DNA from: Pseudomonadota bacterium | GTDB taxonomy: Bacteria; Myxococcota; Polyangia; GCA-2747355; JACKDQ01 | Direction: 5' to 3' | Assembly (NCBI GenBank): GCA_030591195.1 | Contig: JAUVBO010000065.1 | Coordinates: 1-8,646 of the forward strand | DNA length: 8,646 nucleotides | Part shown: one piece after another, positions 5,929-8,646 of the stretch | Layout: the number at the start of each line of letters is the position of its first letter | How positions within the stretch are numbered: the first letter of the stretch is position 1 | Made by a program: the position numbers and the translations under genes | Notes under the pieces: model-generated | The model's input: the letters and a program-made list of their open reading frames with translations, nothing else | What the model was told of the DNA's origin: nothing | Database searches by the model: none

Positions 5929-6872
5929 GAGAGCTCCTCGATCAGCTGCCGGAGGTGTGCCGCGGTGTCCTCCATCGTGTCGGTGTGGCGTTTCTTCACC
6001 CCCCGGTGCCACTTGCGGTCGAGCAGGTTGTAGAGCACCGTCCGCGGGCCGACCTCGATCAACGTCGCCTCGGGCCAGCGCTCGAGCACCAGATCCACCG
6101 ACCGCTGCCACAGCACGGGCCGGTGGACATGAGTCGACAGCAGCTCGACCATTCGGGCCGGCTCGGGCGCCGCGAGCAGCTCGGCCAGCCGGTTGGGCAG
6201 GTAGGGCAGCGTCGGGGCGCGAAAGGCCACCCGCGACGCGAGATAATCGCCGAAGCGGGCGCCGACGGGGGCGAAGGTCGAGGCATGCATCGGCACCCGC
6301 CGCTCGATGATCCGCGCCTCGACGTAGTGCTCTTCCTCGAGGATCCGCAGCGCCTCGTCGATCCCCGCGGTCTCGCCCGACAGCACCTGCTGGCGAGGGG
6401 AGTTGAGGTTCACCACCTCGACCAGGCCCTTGTCGCTCGCCCGCTGGGCGACCTCGGTCAGCTCTTCGAGGGTGATCGGGAACACCGAGGCCATGGCCCC
6501 CCGAGGGCCGGCGTCGTAGGCCTCGCCCCGCTGCTGCACCGCGAGCAGCGCCTCGTCGAAGGGCAACGCGCCGATATGGACCAGGTGGTTCCACTCGCCG
6601 AGGCTCAGCCCGAGGGACGCCGAGGCCTGCAGGCCGCCGCCCTCGAGGATCTGGAGAAACATCTGATTGGCGACGAAGACACCGACTTGAATGTCGGTGT
6701 TTCGCGCGTAGGCATCCGGGTTGTCCTCGTGATAGTGGGCGGCGAGGTCGCGGCCAAGGAACTCCGAGGCCGCGGCCAGTACCTCGGCGGCGCGTCGATC
6801 CAGTCCGGCGAGCTTGGACAGCATCCCGGGATACCGCGAGCTCTGACCGGGGAACATGTAGACCAGCGTCAT
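5913..6872 (-). CDS. Discrete acyltransferase (FabD/trans-AT family) with GLSLGE nucleophile motif
   Basis: 319-residue malonyl-CoA:ACP transacylase-type protein that should load an extender unit onto a carrier protein. It opens with MFPGQSSRYPGM (6-17). The nucleophile Ser90 lies in GLSLGEW, where the usual motif is GHSxGE; Leu89 replaces the His. Arg115 in QQRGEAYD occupies the place of FabD Arg117, which binds the malonyl carboxylate, and catalytic His196 lies in RRVPMHAST. NLNSPRQQVLSG (155-166) and LIEVGPRTVL (271-280) are further family markers. The residue before the catalytic His is Met, rather than the Phe of HAFH or the Ser of YASH, so substrate preference is not clear from the fingerprint. 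ATG 6872 matches the normal FabD N-terminus but has no good ribosome site; it overlaps the stop of a leader ORF. The in-frame GTG at 6953 would add 27 unconserved residues. Confidence 0.93.
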   Translation of the reverse strand: MTLVYMFPGQSSRYPGMLSKLAGLDRRAAEVLAAASEFLGRDLAAHYHEDNPDAYARNTDIQVGVFVANQMFLQILEGGGLQASASLGLSLGEWNHLVHIGALPFDEALLAVQQRGEAYDAGPRGAMASVFPITLEELTEVAQRASDKGLVEVVNLNSPRQQVLSGETAGIDEALRILEEEHYVEARIIERRVPMHASTFAPVGARFGDYLASRVAFRAPTLPYLPNRLAELLAAPEPARMVELLSTHVHRPVLWQRSVDLVLERWPEATLIEVGPRTVLYNLLDRKWHRGVKKRHTDTMEDTAAHLRQLIEELSCSKT

Positions 6873-6937
6873 GAAGCTACCGTGAGTTCGCCTGCTTGGG
6901 GGGGCCGAGCACTTGGGCTTCGCCCCGCCACCTTCAT
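6869..6937 (-). CDS. Possible 22-residue leader peptide coupled to the acyltransferase
   Basis: ATG 6937 is preceded at five bases by GGGAGG (6943-6948), the strongest ribosome site in this region. It opens a 22-codon frame (MKVAGRSPSARPPQAG...) whose TGA overlaps the acyltransferase ATG as ATGA. The acyltransferase itself lacks a convincing ribosome site, so its translation may depend on ribosomes ending here. The peptide has no run of a single amino acid that would suggest classical amino-acid attenuation. Conservation is unknown, so it could instead be chance in a GC-rich leader. Confidence 0.35.
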   Translation of the reverse strand: MKVAGRSPSARPPQAGELTVAS

Positions 6938-6969
6938 GCCTTCCTCCCGCCACCCAGGCAGAGAGAGGT

Positions 6970-7076
6970 GTGACTTTTACTTCAATGTGGGGTGAGAATC
7001 AACTCCCCTCCGGGAGGGTACGCCCCCCTGGGTGCTGAAGAATGTGACTTCATCACACGCGGTTAGAAAGTGACTT
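6970..7076. promoter_or_regulatory. Three GTGACTT repeats, one within a TGTGA-N5-TCACA palindrome
   Basis: GTGACTT occurs at 6970-6976, 7044-7050 and 7070-7076. The middle copy forms TGTGA-CTTCA-TCACA (7043-7057), and the third continues as GTGACTTGTGA. All three lie between the outer-membrane gene stop and the acyltransferase start, and the first overlaps the candidate -10 element. This arrangement is what repeated operator sites would look like. The palindrome is like a CRP site but one base short of its N6 spacer, so I do not assign it to CRP. Confidence 0.4.
6974..7002 (-). promoter_or_regulatory. Candidate sigma70-type promoter for the acyltransferase operon
   Basis: The minus strand carries TTGATT (7002-6997), a 17-base spacer and TAAAAG (6979-6974), each matching four of six consensus positions. 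It lies in the AT-richest stretch near the operon. A start near 6967 would give a leader of about 95 nt containing the small ORF at 6869-6937. The match is suggestive only, particularly as promoters of GC-rich lineages often diverge from the E. coli consensus. Confidence 0.35.
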
Positions 7077-7116
7077 GTGAGCCATGCCTCCCGGCGCTTT
7101 CTCCCCCGTGATGTTC

Positions 7117-8553
7117 CTATAACGCAAAAAGCAAGCCAACGGCGACCCGGTTGGCCTGACCGTCGTACCGGCCCAAAGGGTGAGGGCGGTCGAGGCCGGA
7201 CGCCTCCGGCGTCGTCGGCTGGGCATTTGGGGCGAAGGAGCTCTCGTCGATCTCCACGGGGAAGAAGAAGAAATGGGCGTACTCGGCATAGATCCGCAGC
7301 CAGTCCCGGACCTGCCAGGCCAGGCCAAACTCGATCTGTATCTTGTCGAAGTCGAGGCTCACCGGGCTGAAGAAGCGCTCGGTCCGCGAGCTGGGATCAT
7401 ATTCACTGCGGAGGCCCACCCGCAGCGATGGCAGCACCCGGTAGCTGCCGCGAAGCCCCACGTGCCAGTCGTCGGTGAACGAGCGGATCAGGACTTGGTC
7501 GGAGATCAGCTTCGAGCTGGTCTGCTGGACGTCGCCGATGAGGATCGACAGCTTCGACTTGCGGGTGAAGTGAAACAACGCTTCGAACTCGAGCTTCTCG
7601 GTGGGCAGCCACGAGGCCCCGGCGATGAGGGTCAGCGGCGCGACGTCGACGATGATCTCGCCGGAGGCCTTGAGCTCGGGGATCCGCACCGATGGCAGGC
7701 TGGTGCGGATGAAGTCGGCCACCGCCTCCGGCAGACCGACCTCGATCTCCACCGGCAGGCCCGTGGCGCCGCCGCCGCTCTGGACCGTCAAGCCGAGCCG
7801 CAGCCAGCGGGCGGGGCTGACCAGCAACCCGGCGCTGATGCCAAGGGCGACCCCCGCGCCGTCGATGACCGAGAGACCGTCGTATGTCGGGTCCTCGCGC
7901 GGCAGCGGCGCGTCGAGCAGGCACTGGGTCTCGTTGACCGCGCAGGCGAGCTGGTTGACCCTGGCGCCGAAGTCGATCATCACCGCCTGGCGCATCATCA
8001 CCGGATAGATGTCGAGGCCGATGCCGACGGAGACGTGGCGGCTGACCTCGAAGGCGATGGCGGGCCGGATGAGGATGTGTACCTGCCGCGCCTCGAGGCC
8101 AAAGTAGCGTGACGACGACGGCTTGCCGTCGTAGGTCAGGTCCCAGGTGGCGCCGTCGAGCACCGGGATCGCCATCCCGACGCCGAAGCGCAGCCGCTTC
8201 CAGAAATCGACCCGCGAGAGGCCGAGGTCGCTGACCAGGCCGAACCCCAGCTCGGGCCGCGGCACGCGCAGCTTGGCGGTGGCGAAGGCGCTGCCGTCGA
8301 AGGCGCTCGGTGTGGTGCGGTCGTAGTCGGTGGCGATGGCGGTCACCCCGCCGAAGAGCATCCCCGAGGTGCGCGACAGCAGGGTCATCGCGGCTGGGTT
8401 CCAGTAGACCACCATGGGGTCGGCCGACGTGGGCCCGGAGAAGATCGGCCCGACGAGGTTGGCCTGGGCCGAGCCCGGCGACAACGTCACGGCCACTGTC
8501 GCGCAGCAGACCAGCGCCAGGAACGACCCGCGAGGAGACAGCCGCCGCATCAT
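7117..8553 (-). CDS. FadL/OmpP1-like outer-membrane beta-barrel protein
   Basis: 478-residue secreted protein, within the usual FadL range (about 420-500). The N-terminus is a signal peptide: MMRRLSPRG, a hydrophobic core FLALVCCATVAVTL, then AQA (29-31) for signal peptidase I. Mature positions about 45-56 read DPMVVYWNPAAM, the FadL-family N-terminal hatch signature (Ala/Asp..Y-x-NPA). The rest alternates polar and aromatic strands typical of a barrel, for example LRIYAEYAHFFFFPVEI near the end. FadL proteins carry hydrophobic compounds across the outer membrane. Cys204 and Cys211 form a close pair in a likely loop. The last residues, VAVGLLFAL, lack the usual terminal Phe. ATG 8553 is chosen over GTG 8556 because the GGAGGGG ribosome site is seven bases away. 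It lies 244 bp upstream of the acyltransferase on the same strand; whether it transports the pathway's product or substrate is unproven. Confidence 0.85.
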   Translation of the reverse strand: MMRRLSPRGSFLALVCCATVAVTLSPGSAQANLVGPIFSGPTSADPMVVYWNPAAMTLLSRTSGMLFGGVTAIATDYDRTTPSAFDGSAFATAKLRVPRPELGFGLVSDLGLSRVDFWKRLRFGVGMAIPVLDGATWDLTYDGKPSSSRYFGLEARQVHILIRPAIAFEVSRHVSVGIGLDIYPVMMRQAVMIDFGARVNQLACAVNETQCLLDAPLPREDPTYDGLSVIDGAGVALGISAGLLVSPARWLRLGLTVQSGGGATGLPVEIEVGLPEAVADFIRTSLPSVRIPELKASGEIIVDVAPLTLIAGASWLPTEKLEFEALFHFTRKSKLSILIGDVQQTSSKLISDQVLIRSFTDDWHVGLRGSYRVLPSLRVGLRSEYDPSSRTERFFSPVSLDFDKIQIEFGLAWQVRDWLRIYAEYAHFFFFPVEIDESSFAPNAQPTTPEASGLDRPHPLGRYDGQANRVAVGLLFAL

Positions 8554-8646
8554 CACACTTCCCCTCCCTGCTTTTGGTCCAGTCGCTTGGTGTCGGCTGC
8601 TCGGCGGTCCTTCGCGTCTCTGCCCGGCCGAGAGCGTGAGGCGAAC
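8553..8646 (-). CDS. Possible C-terminal tail of an upstream gene, cut by window edge
   Basis: One minus-strand frame enters from the right edge and ends at TGA 8553-8555, overlapping the outer-membrane gene ATG as TGATG. It encodes about 30 highly charged residues ending in LDQKQGGEV. The overlap and the embedded ribosome site would fit an operon partner. However, all three minus-strand frames are open across most of this short stretch, so coding status is uncertain and no family can be named. Confidence 0.3.
   Translation of the reverse strand, partial: FASRSRPGRDAKDRRAADTKRLDQKQGGEV

Noticed and set aside
5398..6594. 398-codon open frame that would fuse extra sequence onto the dehydratase
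   Set aside because: Everything upstream of GTG 5928 is the acyltransferase gene out of frame; a GAGGAG ribosome site marks the real start.
6873..6953. Longer acyltransferase starting at GTG 6953
   Set aside because: The 27 added residues are not FabD-like, no ribosome site precedes the GTG, and the conserved N-terminus begins at ATG 6872.
6990..7030. Rho-independent terminator after the outer-membrane gene
   Set aside because: Only a 5-bp CCCTC/GAGGG stem without a U-tract was found, over 80 bases past the stop.
7043..7057. Canonical CRP binding site
   Set aside because: The half-sites TGTGA and TCACA are separated by five bases, not the six CRP requires; kept only as part of the repeat cluster.
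7053..7116. Ten-codon leader ORF with GGAGG just before its ATG after the outer-membrane gene
   Set aside because: The ribosome site is only about one base from the ATG and nothing couples it to a downstream gene.

Overview
This is a GC-rich window from a Gram-negative bacterium. Every convincing gene lies on the minus strand, so transcription runs from right to left. Seven genes form a discrete (one enzyme per gene) polyketide/fatty-acid set. In transcription order they are a malonyl-type acyltransferase, a FabZ-like hot-dog dehydratase, a ketosynthase, a FabG-type ketoreductase, an HMG-CoA-synthase-like enzyme (PksG type, 'HCS'), and two crotonase-fold enzymes (PksH-type ECH1 and PksI-type ECH2). 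The last three are the classic beta-branching cassette of bacterial polyketide pathways, which converts a beta-keto group on a carrier protein into a beta-methyl (or related) branch. Together with a FadL-like outer-membrane protein, high GC and roomy repeat-bearing spacers, this suggests Myxococcota or another deltaproteobacterium-like lineage. That placement is an inference from style, not a proof.

Layout, right to left. Positions 8553-8646 may hold the tail of an unidentified upstream gene. Positions 7117-8553 encode a FadL/OmpP1-like outer-membrane barrel. Positions 6873-7116 form a lower-GC control region with a candidate sigma70 promoter, three GTGACTT repeats and a short leader ORF that has a much better ribosome site than the acyltransferase it overlaps. 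Acyltransferase (5913-6872), dehydratase (5398-5928, overlapping by 16 nt), ketosynthase (4040-5326) and ketoreductase (3281-4027) follow closely. A 503-bp gap (2778-3280) then interrupts the set. It holds a long inverted repeat, two copies of a hairpin-bearing repeat, and a decayed duplicate of the 3' end of the ketoreductase gene. The HCS gene (1527-2777), ECH1 (674-1498) and ECH2 (1-677, cut by the window edge) follow; ECH1 and ECH2 overlap by ATGA.

How they could work together: the acyltransferase loads malonyl onto a carrier protein, the ketosynthase makes a beta-ketoacyl-ACP, and HCS adds an acetyl unit to the beta-carbonyl. ECH1 then dehydrates and ECH2 decarboxylates to give a beta-methyl-alpha,beta-enoyl product. 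The ketoreductase and dehydratase could process other rounds of elongation. No carrier protein, enoyl reductase or modular PKS gene is visible, so these probably lie beyond the left edge or elsewhere. Two features deserve attention. The ketosynthase keeps its active-site cysteine, whereas the KS of typical HCS cassettes is a Cys-to-Ser decarboxylase. The acyltransferase has GLSLGE in place of the usual GHSxGE.
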